Below are positions 1 through 12,470 of a stretch of 64,000 nucleotides of DNA, one piece after another. Origin of the DNA: Mya arenaria (taxonomy: Eukaryota; Mollusca; Bivalvia; Myida; Myidae); the NCBI RefSeq assembly GCF_026914265.1, contig NC_069124.1, positions 69,370,402 to 69,434,401 of the forward strand, read 5' to 3'. Under the pieces are notes generated by a model. The model was not told the origin of the DNA. It did no database searches and saw only the letters and a program-made list of their open reading frames with translations. The position numbers were made by a program, and so were the translations under genes. Every line of letters starts with the position of its first letter. The stretch's first letter is position 1.

Positions 1-335
1 CCAGGGAGGGGGATGCCCCCCTAAACACGCATTGGTTTACTTTTTATTTCAATACAGGAGAAAAAGTAATATATTACGCAAAAAATGCATCATTTTGGAC
101 TAGAAATGGTTAAAAAAACTGCAAATACTTTAAACCAAATAAATTTCGGCTCTGAAGGAAGGCAAAAAGGTTACACCCTTAAGTTACAGCCCTACTTATG
201 TCGAATCCTGTAACCGCCCATTTATTGTGCTGCTAAGCAAGGAACATCTTTATTACAAATTCGACAAGGTATGCATATGTGTCCATGTATCTGTCGTTTA
301 TATGTATGTTTAAATGTAACTTTATGTGATATTAG
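1..335. other. Presumed intron of the TRPM gene
   Basis: This is AT-rich sequence upstream of the first recognised TRPM exon. A GT donor-like site follows ATTCGACAAG near 266-270, but the sequence before it does not match TRPM S1-S2, so no exon is called. Confidence 0.4.
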
Positions 336-2795
336 TTGTGCACGAAGCGGCTACAGTATTTTTACGACACGTGGAACTGGTTTGACCTGCTGGCGATTTT
401 CCTGTTCGCAATCGGTACCGCGCTCAAGTACAATTCGCGGTCCCGAGAGGCAGGACGCATCGTCCTCGCCGTCGACTTTATTGTGTTCTCACTAAGGATA
501 CTGCAGGCGTTCACAGGGCTGAGGAACATTGGGCCTATGATTATCATGATCAAGAAAATGGTAGGACGATTGTACAATCTGCTTACAATTTCATGTCATT
601 TGGTATTCATACTGAAATAATATTATGCGGAACAAATTAAACCAAACAAAACATGTTAGGATTTCGGGCCTGACTTAAAGCACCTTGATAAACACAATAA
701 ATTGAAAATAACAACACTCGCGAAAAGGTGGATTATCATGTTGATTATCTTTTCTTGAATTTTCTGGAAGGACGAAAACTGAATAAAAAGAAAAAGTTAA
801 GATATGCGTATTCTCCTCATGTGTTTTTCAGATGATCGACCTAGGTTATTTTCTGATCATTCTGCTGGTGGTGGTCGTGTCGTACGCCATCGCTACCCAG
901 TCCATCATGTTCCCCGAGTCGGAGCCCAGTATGGACACGGCTTTCAGGACTCTCCGGCAGCCATACTGGAGCATCTTCGGAGAACTCAACCTCGAGGAGA
1001 TCGAAGGTAAACGCTTTAAGTTTGGGCGTGGCAGGCGTTACTGTTGGTTATTTAACTTTCTTCATTATTCCACTGACTATATTATATTAAAAAGTACTTC
1101 TCTTTCAGTGTTTTGATGATATTTTAGTACATTGTATTGAGTATTTTTTATCAAAGACCAGGAAGTCGTTATTTTTTGGGTTTATTCCTATAAGGGTTGA
1201 ACCTTGAAACTATGTTTAATACAAGCAGATGTTTCATGCCAGATGATGACTCGTGTAGCCACAACGAGACCGAGTGGCGGTCAGGGACGGTGGCCCGTTG
1301 CCCGGATCATGTTAGCAAGTACGCGGTGCCCATCCTATTGGGAGTCTACATGCTCATCGTACAGGTTCTCCTCCTCAATCTGCTCATCGCCATGTTCAGG
1401 TAGGACAAAGTTGGGTTTGAGTGCAATGCATTTAATATACAAATTCACATCATCATCAATATTTTCGACAGCGCCACCATCATCATCATCATCAAGGTAT
1501 AACAGGTACTTCTATTGTTTCCATCCCCAGCTACACGATCAGCGTGGTTCAGGAAGAGGCGGACAAACACTGGTGCTACCTGCGCTTCAAACTCATTCGG
1601 CGTTACCATGACCGATCCTTCCTGGTGCCGCCCTTCATCGTCCTCTACCACGTGTACCAGGTCGCTTTCACCGTCTACCGCAGCATAGGTCGCTGTGCCG
1701 GCTGTATGGAGGAAGAAGCCAGTGACGCATTCTGTAAACACTGTAGCTGTATTTGAACATATTTGAGATCGACCTTTTTAAAGATGCTTGTACTTGCTTC
1801 CCTTACATCGCTATGGGTTATTATATGTATATGGGTTTCTTCCACGAGACAGTTTTTTCCTATGTGACCAGTGTTGTAATAGATAATCAAAAAGCGAATA
1901 GCCCCGCCTGGTGATATGTTAACAAGTTGGACCGATTAATGCCATTTTTTGTTTATAAATAATGCTAAAAATGTAGTCCTTTGATTCCTCTCCCTCCCAT
2001 AGGTAAGGTGTTTAGTACGAGCGAGGACGAGCGGCTCCAGATCTGGGAACAGATGCAGTCGGAGATGGATGTCGAACAGCCCGGCGACAGGTCCGGCTGC
2101 TGCCATTCTAATTTCTAACATATTCTATGATATTGTGTTTTTAGAAAGAATGTATTCAGTTGCCCACATACAAAATTTCGCGAAAGTAGCTATTGTTACA
2201 CTAGCAATTCAAACTTACTCTAAATTATTACTTCTTGACAACAATGATGTAAAGCTAGAGCATTAAAGGTTGAGAATATTCACTTAATCAGCGAAAGAAT
2301 GTAATTATAGTATTTTAAAAATTTGATATAACTTTTCAGGGCTTCACTGCAATCACTTCCGCGTAGACAAAGGCGGACGGAGCACGACAGACGTCGGCTG
2401 AACGAACACACGTTCACCGTATACCAGGACAACCATGACAGGTTAGAGACCCGAGAAAACGGTTTCGGAAAAATCATATAGGCCTGTGTTTGTTGGCTTG
2501 GACATCTATTATAGATCTTATTACTGTTTGCAAGCTTCACATTTTTTGCAGTTTTCGGCGCCATACGTTGTTCATGCAATGGAAAGTTGCAACTAGGATA
2601 AAATTAACTAATGTGTATAAAAGTGCTGAACACTTGCACAGAAAAAGAACTACAAATGTACATGTTCTGGTTACCGTTGTGTAATGAATGTTGTCTTTTT
2701 GCAGACTGCGGCCAATGGCGCTACGCAGCAACAGAGGGACGGAACATGACCGGCGCCGCCTCAACATCCTCTCTGAGGAAATATCCTCCTGCTGA
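336..2795 (+). CDS. TRPM-type cation channel, C-terminal half (partial gene)
   Basis: Seven exons join in frame: 336-560, 832-1006, 1195-1399, 1531-1733, 2003-2090, 2340-2441 and 2705-2795 (TGA). Together they give about 362 residues. Exon 1 holds S3 (YFYDTWNWFDLLAIFLFAIG) and S4 (DFIVFSLRILQAF). Exon 2 holds S5 and the pore helix with filter-like SIFGELNLEEIE. Exon 3 holds the extracellular turret, with several Cys and an N-glycosylation site, and S6 (VQVLLLNLLIAMF). Exon 4 holds the post-S6 TRP region (EEADKHWCYLRFKLI). These are hallmarks of the TRPM family, plasma-membrane Ca2+/monovalent cation channels. All junctions are GT-AG with matching phases. The tail is short and basic, and no Nudix or alpha-kinase domain is present. 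The N-terminal melastatin region lies left of the window. The subfamily is unclear: the filter combines FGE with a TRPM2/4/8-like setting. The first exon boundary at 336 is the least certain. Confidence 0.86.
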
Positions 2796-3599
2796 CACCC
2801 GGATCTCTTACTTTTGAAAGATTTCAACGAATATTTTGTGATACGCAGACATAATAGAATAAGCTCCTAACAATTAGGGATATTCTTAAGCATGTGTTAA
2901 TGCGATATTGCAAAAATGCTGTGCAGTAACATGTACTAAAAATCTGAAATTACTCAATCGTTAGCTGAATTATTAGAAATGAACGAGAGTACTGTGGTAT
3001 GCTGGATGCAAAAACCTAGAACAAACATGAAATGTGTATTTAATTAGTGTACATTTTCAGTTATCTGTGACACTATGTATAATTTATATACACGACACTA
3101 TGTGTAATTTATATAAACGCGTGCAGTTATAAAACAATTATCTTGCCTGTTTCTGTTTGATGCCTTTTAAAAGTGCTGCGATGAAATTATGTACTTGTAT
3201 ATTAAAATATGATAATATTATCAATGTGTTAATTAAACATTTTGGTTTCCATTCCTTATAATTCTGACACGAGTTTCAGTTCCTCCTGTATCTTGGCAGA
3301 GATTTCAATTCCTGGTGTATTCCGGGAAGAGGTTTGGTGGGTGGGTAGCTATGGCAATCGGGGCAGGAAGTTAACAATCCTTTTGATTCGGGGCATGTGG
3401 CTGAGAGATCTTTGTGAATGGCGTTGGATTCCAGCACTTGTGTATCGTGAGGTGGGGTGTATAGCATGGCGAGGATATTATACGCTGTGCATAAGGTCGG
3501 GCTATCCATTCCCTTTGTATCGAGCCAGGTGATTGCTAAGTCATTGTGTGTAAGGCGTTGCGTCTAGGCATTGTGCATCGGGATGTGGATTTGAAGTCC
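2796..3599. other. Convergent intergenic region, no gene seen
   Basis: This holds the probable TRPM 3' UTR (an ATTAAA occurs near 3232) and then a GT-rich degenerate stretch (3290-3600). Words such as TGTATCGTG recur irregularly there, suggesting an old tandem repeat. Open frames here show no protein-like pattern. Confidence 0.4.
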
Positions 3600-4833
3600 T
3601 ACTGTATCGTGGCTGGTGTTTGGAGCGGCTCCCGCGCAGCCTGCAAGAGTGTTTTTCACTGCCAAGTCCACTATGGCGTGCCTCGCCATAACGGTCGCGC
3701 TACCAATGTGGGAAAGAATCAAACAATTGGCAAACTTCAAAAACCGATGATCCGGTGGTAACGGTTCCGGTGACGTCACATCAAACCTGCTCGTAAGATT
3801 TCACCGGAAGTTAGCGCAATGTACAGCGCGTCTTGATCGACAAGAAGTCCCCTTGACATGTTGACGAAAATTGCCGTGTTCTTCATATTTTGAAATGCAG
3901 TGGCATTAAACAATTTGTGGTTACTTTGATTGATAGAGCAGCAGGCGATCACAATGTCTGAATGTTCTAGAAGCTTGCCAAAGGACACGTATTCCGCGTC
4001 GACATCCCCGGCGTAGTCCTTCGGTGACCTACTGCAGTTCAAGAGTCGCCCGATGCTGAAGGCTCTTAGCCGATGGGCGAAGTCCAAAACGACCAAGGCC
4101 GACGATACCGACGATAGCTCCCCGGAGTTCCTGTCCAAACAGATAGAGCATGCCTTCGACGGCGCTTCCCCAAACACCGCTGGATACAGCCCGAATACCT
4201 ACAAAAAAGGTAAGTCATAAAACATTTGCAAGGCTGTAAAACACGTACAATAACACACTACTCATTATTAAATGCTTAAGAGTATGTGTGCCGTTATGAT
4301 CATAAATATTTGATAGGACGCGGATATATAGTTATTGTTTAGAAGTACCTTCTTTATATCTTCGGGCGGTGGCAAGAGTGAGGGCGATTGTTGCCTCAGC
4401 AACGGCGTCGGAATGTACGTCAGGTGTGTATCCCACGGCGATGTTACGACGGGCGCACTCCTTCAGGTCGATATGGTCCAGGCCAACTGACATTGTGGCA
4501 ATCACTTTCAACTGCGGACCTGTGGAAACGAAGAATGTTATATGACGTTGGTTGAACAATTTTATATGAAAAGCAAAAACATACAGCAATAAAATACCGC
4601 ATACCTGCAGCGTTCAATACTTCCGCGTCCACCGTTGTGTCAGGGTCGACGATGAGGGCGCTGGCGCCGACAACGTCCCTAAGCGGACGATCTAAGGCTG
4701 CGGCGATCTGGCCTTCCTCTTCTTCATCGCAAAACATCAGGTCGCATGACACCTGCAGCTGGGCAAGCCCTGCCCCGTCCGGATTCTTTGATTTACAAAA
4801 ACTTTCGGTCGTTCGCTCTCCTGCTTTGTTCAT
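3600..4833 (-). pseudogene. GRHPR tandem-duplicate pseudogene (introns retained)
   Basis: Three blocks correspond exon for exon to the intact gene at 7462-8779, with identical splice phases: 4605-4833 (ATG at 4833), 4349-4519 and about 3600-4189. The first two are open and well conserved (VGLDHIDLKECARR, VGYTPDV). The third is broken. Near 4070-4090, just after the GLGR of the dinucleotide fold, about 5 nt are missing compared with the intact copy. One base is missing near 3784, before the SPEP catalytic segment. Single-base losses also lie near 3630-3645. The catalytic segments NMSRG, SPEP and SHIGSA are still legible, but in different frames. Retained introns exclude a processed copy, so this is a segmental tandem duplicate. 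A short transcript from the first two exons remains possible, but no working enzyme could be made. Confidence 0.88.
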
Positions 4834-6009
4834 AAATGAAAAGAGAATGGATGTAGTAGCTTACGCATGTGCTTTGTTCAAGTGTCAACACTTGACTTAC
4901 ATTACACACGAATGTCCCAGATCGCTCACCCGATTTCCATAGCTCAACCTCTTGTTAGTTTGCTAACATCAACATGATTATTTAAGTCTATTTAAGCCCA
5001 TAAAGATGTAGTACATGACCATCTCATGATCAATCCTGCGAATGAGGGGCTGTCTGTTTCTTCCGATAATGTTTTGTTTTCACTGAAAACAAAATTGCGT
5101 GATCGACCGCTGGCTGCGGTTTAGTTCGAAATAAACCTTATGTCGAAAACCGGCCCTGACAAATAGCCGGCGATCATGTTAAAAAGTTCATGCCTTTAAA
5201 CGGCTCGAACCGATAACGTGTACATGCATCTACAGCTTCACTGGAGAATTAAACATTGTCGTCAGTGACAAGAAAGCAATTGTCGGCAACAACGCGCGAC
5301 GGACAATAGCTCAGTTTTAGTTTGTGTAATGCTCAGGCGGGCTTCAATAAGGTGAGGTCAGTGTGCGACAGGTCAGGTCAGGTCAGGTGATGACATATCG
5401 GTTGAATGTATCTTTATCATACAATACCCAGTTTTAGTGACCCCAAATGATGTTACATTTGAGGATAAAATAATAAGCATTGCCTTGCGTTGTTTAGGGT
5501 TCCCTTTTAAGCCAATGACTTCTTTTATTTCCCCGTAACATGTGTTCAATGGGGACGGGCATACCCAAACAACACATTCAAATGTGAAAAGAAAAAGCAT
5601 TATATGTTAAATTAATTAATTTTCAATTAAATATTTACTTAATTTTAGTACATACTAAGTAGGAGAAAGACAATTTAATACCAACTTCTGTATTCTAATT
5701 CACTATTTATAAGAAACGGGTGTTTGGGGCAAAGACCAACAGCCCTGCGTTCAGTTAAAGCTAACAGCCTAAAACGTTAGCAAACTGTTTTCCTTTCTAT
5801 GTCTGTTTAAAACTTTAAACGTAGTCCATACACTGAAAGATTGGAACCAACGTAAAATCGTTAGCTACCGTCAGCACTGAAGTGAGGGCAGGTATGCATG
5901 ATATTACACTATAAATATACAAGGTTAACTATTTTTTATTCCTAAAACTATATAGCAGTATTATTGAATAATGGTATAATTATTGAATAAATTCGGCATT
6001 GTATTATAA
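4834..6009. other. Intergenic, no gene seen
   Basis: No coding pattern is visible. A short cluster of AGGTCA-type direct repeats lies at 5354-5390, about 0.5 kb upstream of the GRHPR pseudogene start. The rest is AT-rich unique-looking sequence. Confidence 0.45.
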
Positions 6010-7060
6010 AGATAGAGACCGGACACAAACAATTAGAAGTAAGGCTTATTTAACAAAACATACAATTCACAAATGTTCAAAGGGTTACTCTGACCTTGAT
6101 CTCGAAGGTTTGGACACCGGTCTTAAGGGCGACACGTCCTCATAATAAAAATTATGCTGGTCACTCCTGCCAAATATTGATTTTAATCCGGCCATAAACG
6201 TGAAAGATATGGACCGGACACGAAAGGAACAGACCGACGAACGAATTTAAGTTGAGAAGGTTGCTGAGACCTTGACCTTGAAGGTAGAGATACGGGTCCT
6301 GTGTGGTCACTTCTCCCAACTAATTTTAAATATCGTAATTGTTTGACAAAGATAAAGGCCGGACACAAACTATTAGAAGTAAGATTTATATAAGCAAACA
6401 TACAGTTGAAAAAAGTTCAAAAGGTTGCTCTGACCTTGATCTCGAAGGTTTGGACACCGGTCTTAAGGGCGACACGTCCTCAAACTATGCTGGTTACTTC
6501 TGTCAAATATTTTTTTTTAAATCCGACCATGAACGTGAAAGATATGGACCGGACACGAAAGGAAGTGAGAAGGTTGCTGTGACCTTGACCTTGAAGGTAG
6601 GGACACGGGTCGTGTGTGGTCACTTCTGCCAACTAATTTCATATGACAGAGATACGGACGGACACGAACTATTATCACTATGGCTTATATAGCGGAACAA
6701 AGTTCAGAAGGATGCTGTGACCTTGACTTTGAAGGTAGGGACATGTGTCTTCTGCCCAACACAGCTTCGTGCTATGATGGTCACTTCTTCCGAATAGTTT
6801 TAAAATCCGTCCATGAATGAGAAAGATATGTAACGGACACGAACTATAATCACTATGTCTTATCTAGCATAACAAACTAAGTTCAGAAGGTTGCTGTGAC
6901 CTTGCCCTGTTGCCCATGAATGTAGGGGCACGGGTCTTGTGCACGACATGTCATGCTGTGGTGGTCACTTCTTTCAAATAATTTAACTGTCCAGCTATAA
7001 AAAAGAAAGATATGAACCGGACAAAAACGGGACGGACGGACGTGACGACGAGCGCGATTC
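6010..7060. repeat. Diverged tandem repeat family, about 145-190-bp units
   Basis: Blocks recur in the same order: a GGACACGAAC-like start, then ACTATTA, a TATAGC-like stretch, AAGGTTGCTGTGACCTTGA, GAAGGTAGGGACACGGGTC, TGGTCACTTCTGCCAA and GAAAGATATGGACCGGAC. Unit starts fall near 6020, 6216, 6362, 6551, 6659, 6837 and 7019. Some units resemble alternate neighbours more than adjacent ones (6020 and 6362), so duplication of unit pairs is likely. No ORF is associated. The family resembles dispersed repeats common in bivalves, but that is recollection, not a search result. Confidence 0.7.
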
Positions 7061-7461
7061 CTATGTAGCCTAACAACGGGGGTATGATTATGGAAGTGTA
7101 TAGCATAATATAGACACCATCATGCATTCTTTTCGACTCAACTTGACGAGTTATATCACGACACATTGTTTAAATGATGTCGACTTGTGAACTTATCAAC
7201 TAGATATGCAGACTTTATTTTCAAGAAATATTACTACATTGCAAACACTTTTTCGACTTGACAAAAAGCAAAACAACATCCTGTGTCAATAATTAAACAA
7301 GTCTTCACTATTTTGACCAAACTTACTGTTAGAAATCTCCGAGCCGACATAATACCAGTCGACAAAATTACTTTTTTACATCATCAGTATATTATACTAG
7401 TATATGTCCCATAAGTACATGTATATAAAGCAATGTTGCGTTTATCATAACCGAAACATGA

Positions 7462-8779
7462 TCATATAGGGACAGGTGTTTCAAGCGGCTCCCCGCGCAG
7501 CCCTGCAAGCGTGTTCCTCACCGCAAGGTCCACCATGGCGTGCCTAGCCCTCATTGATGCGCTTCCTAGGTGAGGAAGAACCAGGCAGTTCGGCAACGTC
7601 AAGAGCCGATGGTCCGGGGGAAACGGTTCCGGTGACGTCACATCGAGACCAGCTCGTAAGATTTCACCGGAAGATAGGGCATCGTAAAGAGCATCTTGAT
7701 CAACAAGTATTCCCCGTGACGTGTTGATAAGAATTGCGCTTTTCTTCATCTTTTTGAATGCAGCGGCGTCAAACAGATTGTGGTTACTGGGATTGACTGA
7801 ACAACAGGCGATCACAAAGTCTGAGTTTTCCAGAAGCTGGTCAAAGGACACATATTCCGCTTCAACTTCGCCGGCGTAATCCTTGGGCGATCTGCCACAG
7901 TACATGAGACGCCCGATACTGAACGCCCTCAGCCGACGTGCGACCCCGAGTCCGATCCGACCGAGTCCTACGATGCCGACGGTAGCGCCCCGGAGCTCCT
8001 GGCCACACAGGTAGAGGCAGCTGTCCCACGTGCTTCCCCACGAGCCACCAGATACAGCCTGTACACCTGTGATAGACATTAAGAACGGCAAAACTTCAGT
8101 ATCATCATTGATTCTATATGAAAACGGCATAAAACAATTGATACAAAAAACACAAGGAGAGTACTCCTGACTATTCTGTTTTAGGTGAGAGGGTTATTAT
8201 ATAGACAATTGCTGAGTAGAAATATACCTTCTTTGTGTCTGCGAGCAGTGGCAAGAGTAAGGCCAATTGTTCCCTCAGCGACGGCGTCAGTGAGTACGTC
8301 AGGAGTATATCCGACGGGGATGCGCCGACGGGCACACTCCTTAAGATCGATATGGTCGAGTCCCACTGATACAGTGGCAATCACCTTCAGTTGTGAACCT
8401 ACAAAAAGACGTAGCTTTAAAATTACTGTTCGCAAATAAATAAAAAAAAAATTGTTACTGATGGTATCAAACCAGTAAATTGTTCTTTTAGAAACGGCAT
8501 TAACTATAACGTTTTGTTATGCAATCATAGCACGCGATCGAAAAACAGGTCCCGTTTACCTGCAGCATCTAGCAATTCTGCGTCCACTTTGACGGGGTAG
8601 GGGAGAATGAGGGCGTTAGCGCCGACGACGTCCTTCAGCAGGCGTTCCCGGGACACGGAAATCTGACCGCCCTCAACTTCGTCATACATATTCACATCAC
8701 ATACCGCCTGCAATTGGGTAAGCCCCGTCCCGTCCACTGGGATTTTCTGAGTAAGGTACGCCTTTGGCCTTTCGCTCAT
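7462..8779 (-). CDS. GRHPR: Glyoxylate/hydroxypyruvate reductase
   Basis: Exons 8560-8779, 8228-8398 and 7462-8066 join at GT-AG sites to give 331 residues, close to the 328 of human GRHPR. It is a D-2-hydroxyacid dehydrogenase that reduces glyoxylate and hydroxypyruvate with NAD(P)H. Visible landmarks are the substrate-domain VGLDHIDL and VGYTPDVLTDAVAE, the dinucleotide-binding GLGRIG (about 164-169), catalytic Arg in NTSRG (about 248), Glu in DVTSPEP (about 277) and His in PHLGSA (about 296). The tail LAGLRGEPLETPVPI matches the family. The start at 8779 gives the expected N-terminus (KAYLTQKIP). There is no obvious targeting peptide, so a cytosolic location is inferred. A broken sister copy lies downstream at 3600-4833 in the same orientation. 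Confidence 0.94.
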
Positions 8780-11700
8780 GGTGCGTTTTGATGAAGCTAG
8801 ATAATAGATGTTAATTTAGTATATTCAATTATGAAGTTAACTATAATGAAAGTAATGTAACTAACCACTGGAGTACTATTACATAAAGCCATTGATGCGA
8901 GCACATAACCCGCTGACCTCATGTTATCTATATAGGCATTAGTTGGTGATTTAGTGATGATGAGTAGGGGTTAAAGCCGAGTAAAGCAGCTAGCCTTAAT
9001 TTGGCAGCTGGTATTCGGGTATTAAAGTCTAAATCCGGTCGCACTATGATTCTTTTGCATGGTCTAAGTCACAGGCGACAGATGCATATACTGTGTATAA
9101 AGGCTAGGAAAACATAAAAAAGTAATTTGCTTTAATATAACAGTCTAAAGAATATATAGACTAGGAAAACAAAACAAAGTTTGCTTCTGTTCCCTATGGT
9201 TTAATGTGTATGTTAGGAATACATAAACAAATTAGTTTCGCGGCCTCCGAGTGTCCATTGTGGTCGAAGACTCTGCTGTAACCTCCCTTTTCAGCTCGCG
9301 GTAATTTATGGTTTTAAGGAGTATTCTGGACTCGATATTGACCGGCGGTTCCGCGGTACGCAGAAACTAAACATTTTTAGCATTGCTCGGTACGCAAGCC
9401 CTCAAAATCGTTTATCGTTTATTACGTCGAGATACAAAATGTACGTAAGGAAGTGAATAACATCCACATGTTTATTACAGCTTGTATGCATTCGTCAATG
9501 TGTTTATGTGTGTGTGTTCAGTCATTCTTATAACTTATTTGAAATAAAAGGGAGGCAAGGGAATAAAACAGAAAATGGCTTACCGACAGGAAAAAATAGC
9601 TATCCTTATAAACGTTAAGATTGAATTGTAAATTGACTGGTTGCTACGTTGAGTTATGACAGTGACGATGAATAAACAGCAGCTGATAACATCATGCTTA
9701 TTCGCATGTGCATCAAGTAGTCTACGTCAGGTTCTATCAAAAAAGTTTGTTTACCTCCCTTCGTTCGCGAATCGCCATTTTCAATTCTTTGTTTACATTT
9801 CGATGGCAGGTAAGATGAACGTAAATTGTGTTATATATTTGAATTGAAATAAGTCTTTATCATGAAATAAGATATTGCCTTGGTATAAGTTTGAATGTGA
9901 CATTAATGTGGACTTAAACGAGATGGTAACAAATGTGCCATTATCTGGATGTATGATATGTTATCAAACGTGCAACGAGGTTACCTTTAATTTCAAAGTT
10001 CAAAACTGACTTCAAAGTTCAAGATGGCATTACTGAAATAATAACGAGTAAAATGACTTTCATAGTGCAATTATTTTTCTTCGATTGTTAACAGTTAACA
10101 GCCTCAGTGGCCCTGACATGATATACTTTTATTAACACCTGTTATTAATCTTGCGTTTAGATCAAACGTATTTAGTTTGTTTCTCGTTCATGAATTAAGC
10201 ATACATACTATACAGTAGATATACGTTTTAAATAGATGATAAAGTTCAACAGTTGCCAACTGTTTAATTTATAACTGAGATATCTAGGGCTCAGTGCTGT
10301 ATTTTCTGTGAGGGTATTGTTTCTTTGGTTGTATTGTTTTATTTTGGTAGAAACCATGGAAACAGCCGTTTATGAATGTGCTAAATTTTCTCTGGAGCTA
10401 TTGGGATTCCCAAGAGCAGTTTCTGGTCTTTTCTGGTCTTATTTGGTGTTTTATGCATGCAATAGACTGGCGCTACGATCAATACCTATGTCTGGTTGAA
10501 ACTACAAATATCATTCTTGCTTGGAGGATCAATTGCGTCGCAGTTTTGACGGTTTTATAAAGAAACATGAGCTTAAAAATCGAATTAACAGAAAGGACAA
10601 TAGATGGTATGGCCAGTGGCATTTTTGGATTAAATCTAGTTCTTAAATGAAGTGGACACTAGACAGTGTATATGTTTAGGGTTGCTCTTCAAAAGGTTTG
10701 AAAAGTATTTCAATTTGACGGTGTCACTTTCGTACCGGGATAAAACTTTCTGTATACAAAACATAAATACGATTGCCTTACCTTTCCTATGACAGAATAC
10801 CTCATGAAAATATAAGCTATGTGTGAGCATCATCATTTGACGAAAAAGCGATTATAGATTAGTAATTTGTGCACCTGCACACTTCTTTAAACTCATCATT
10901 TTAAATTCTTAAGAGATGAATACTGAAAAAAATATTAGGAATCATAATTGAATTTTGAAACTAAAGAATAAATATTAACGAATCGATTTTGCATGAGCCG
11001 GCAGTTGTTATGTTTATTTCTTATTGACTGAATCACTGTCAACCCGAGGATTTATTGTTTTAAAACAGATTCATTTTTATACTTAAAAAAAGTTTGAAAG
11101 TGGGGAACGATGAAATGGATTCGGTACAAAGTAAGACCCCTTAAGTACATCCTAGATGTTACAAGTCAACAGGTTAAATAAATCATGTTCTTTTACGTTT
11201 GAATACACATGTAATTAAAACTGTTTAACGCATCGTGAAAAAAACTATTACTGGTTTTGCTTCGTCACGTACGATAAGTCAGATCAAAAGCTAATGCTAA
11301 TTAAGATTTATATAACTAAAATATATGTTATTTCAACTAGTTTGTAGTTTTTCTTGCATAGTTGACAACGAACATTTGTTACCCAAAACCTCATTCACAC
11401 AGAGCAAACTTTGGTGAATAAACCAGCTCATGTAAATTAAAGATTCTAAAAGGAGAAGGTATTATATTTAAAGTACTTTGCTCTAAATTGATTATAAATA
11501 AGCGATCAGATTAACCTTACCTTAAAGGCTTATATTGTTCGATCAGCTGAATTAGATGTTTTTTACTTAAAGCATAAAACGTAAAGCTGATTCATTACTT
11601 CGTAAAAGATCTAACATTCTCCTATTTTAAAGCAAGGAACAAAAGGAACTAACACTAGTGTTGGATTTAGTTCACTTTTAAGTAAATGAACCAAATTCTT

Positions 11701-11889
11701 TTGAGAGGTAATTACTATTTGCCAATACCTATTTTCTTTTCTGTACCTTATATACTATAACTACTGTTGGTCATTCATGAACATTTGTGAACATTTTGGT
11801 TATTGGGTAAATGCCTTGTACTTCGTGTTCGGGCTTTAAATTGTTCATGCGAAGAGATTTTTTAAAATAATTTGGCATTTTATTTTGTT
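8780..11889. other. Intergenic or 5' region, no gene recognised
   Basis: This is mostly AT-rich sequence without protein-like frames. A strong donor-like CGATGGCAG followed by GTAAGA occurs at 9801-9814 and could close a 5' UTR exon of the BTB gene at 12801. Splicing from it would not preserve a coding frame into that gene. Confidence 0.35.
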
Positions 11890-12470
11890 TTCCATGATAA
11901 GGTCTGTACGTCATATGTCAAGGTGACAGTCAAGGTCACACTTAAAGATCATTGGTCAAAATGCCTTTTATTCGGCTTATCAGGACTTGAGCTGGAGGTC
12001 AAAAGTCAAGGTTGCACTTGAGGGTCATTTGACTTGAGCTTTGTCGTGTTATTTTTTTTTTTTTAAATAGTTTGGCACTATTGTTTTAGGTTAAAGGTCA
12101 AGGTTGCGCTTCTGTGTCATTTGTCAAAAACTTTTTGGCTAGTCCGGCCTGAAACGTGGTCTTGCATACGATGATTTTGAAATCACTTGGCATAAATGCT
12201 CACCATGACTAGACGTTGTTTCGCCGGCAGGAGCCATTATTTGTATGTCAAAGGTCAAGGTCACACTCTAAGATCACTGGTCAAATTTCTTTGCATTTTC
12301 GGTATGTCCGAGGGGGGCGGGGGCGGGGGGGGGGTAACTTGGCACACTTGTTCGCCATGCCTGAACTCATGTGCGTAGTGTGGGTCACCAGCAACACGTA
12401 TTTTCAGGCGTCAAAGGCCAAGGTCACACTTTTTAGGATATTTAGTCAAAATACCTTGGCGTTTGTCAAA
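11890..12470. repeat. Diverged repeats carrying TCAAGGTCA
   Basis: About four or five diverged units of roughly 100-170 bp. Each has a core such as AAGGTCAAGGTCACACTT, then GATCA(C/T)TGGTCAAA and a T-rich or GCC(T/A)TTT segment. Cores occur near 11920-11950, 11995-12020, 12090-12130, 12245-12295 and 12410-12450. A G-run (12311-12333) interrupts the fourth. No ORF is supported. This array lies in the 5' flank or 5' UTR intron of the BTB gene. Confidence 0.6.

Noticed and set aside
3242-3532. 96-residue plus-strand frame
   Set aside because: It lies in a GT-rich degenerate repeat region, with no domain and no similarity to the nearby genes.
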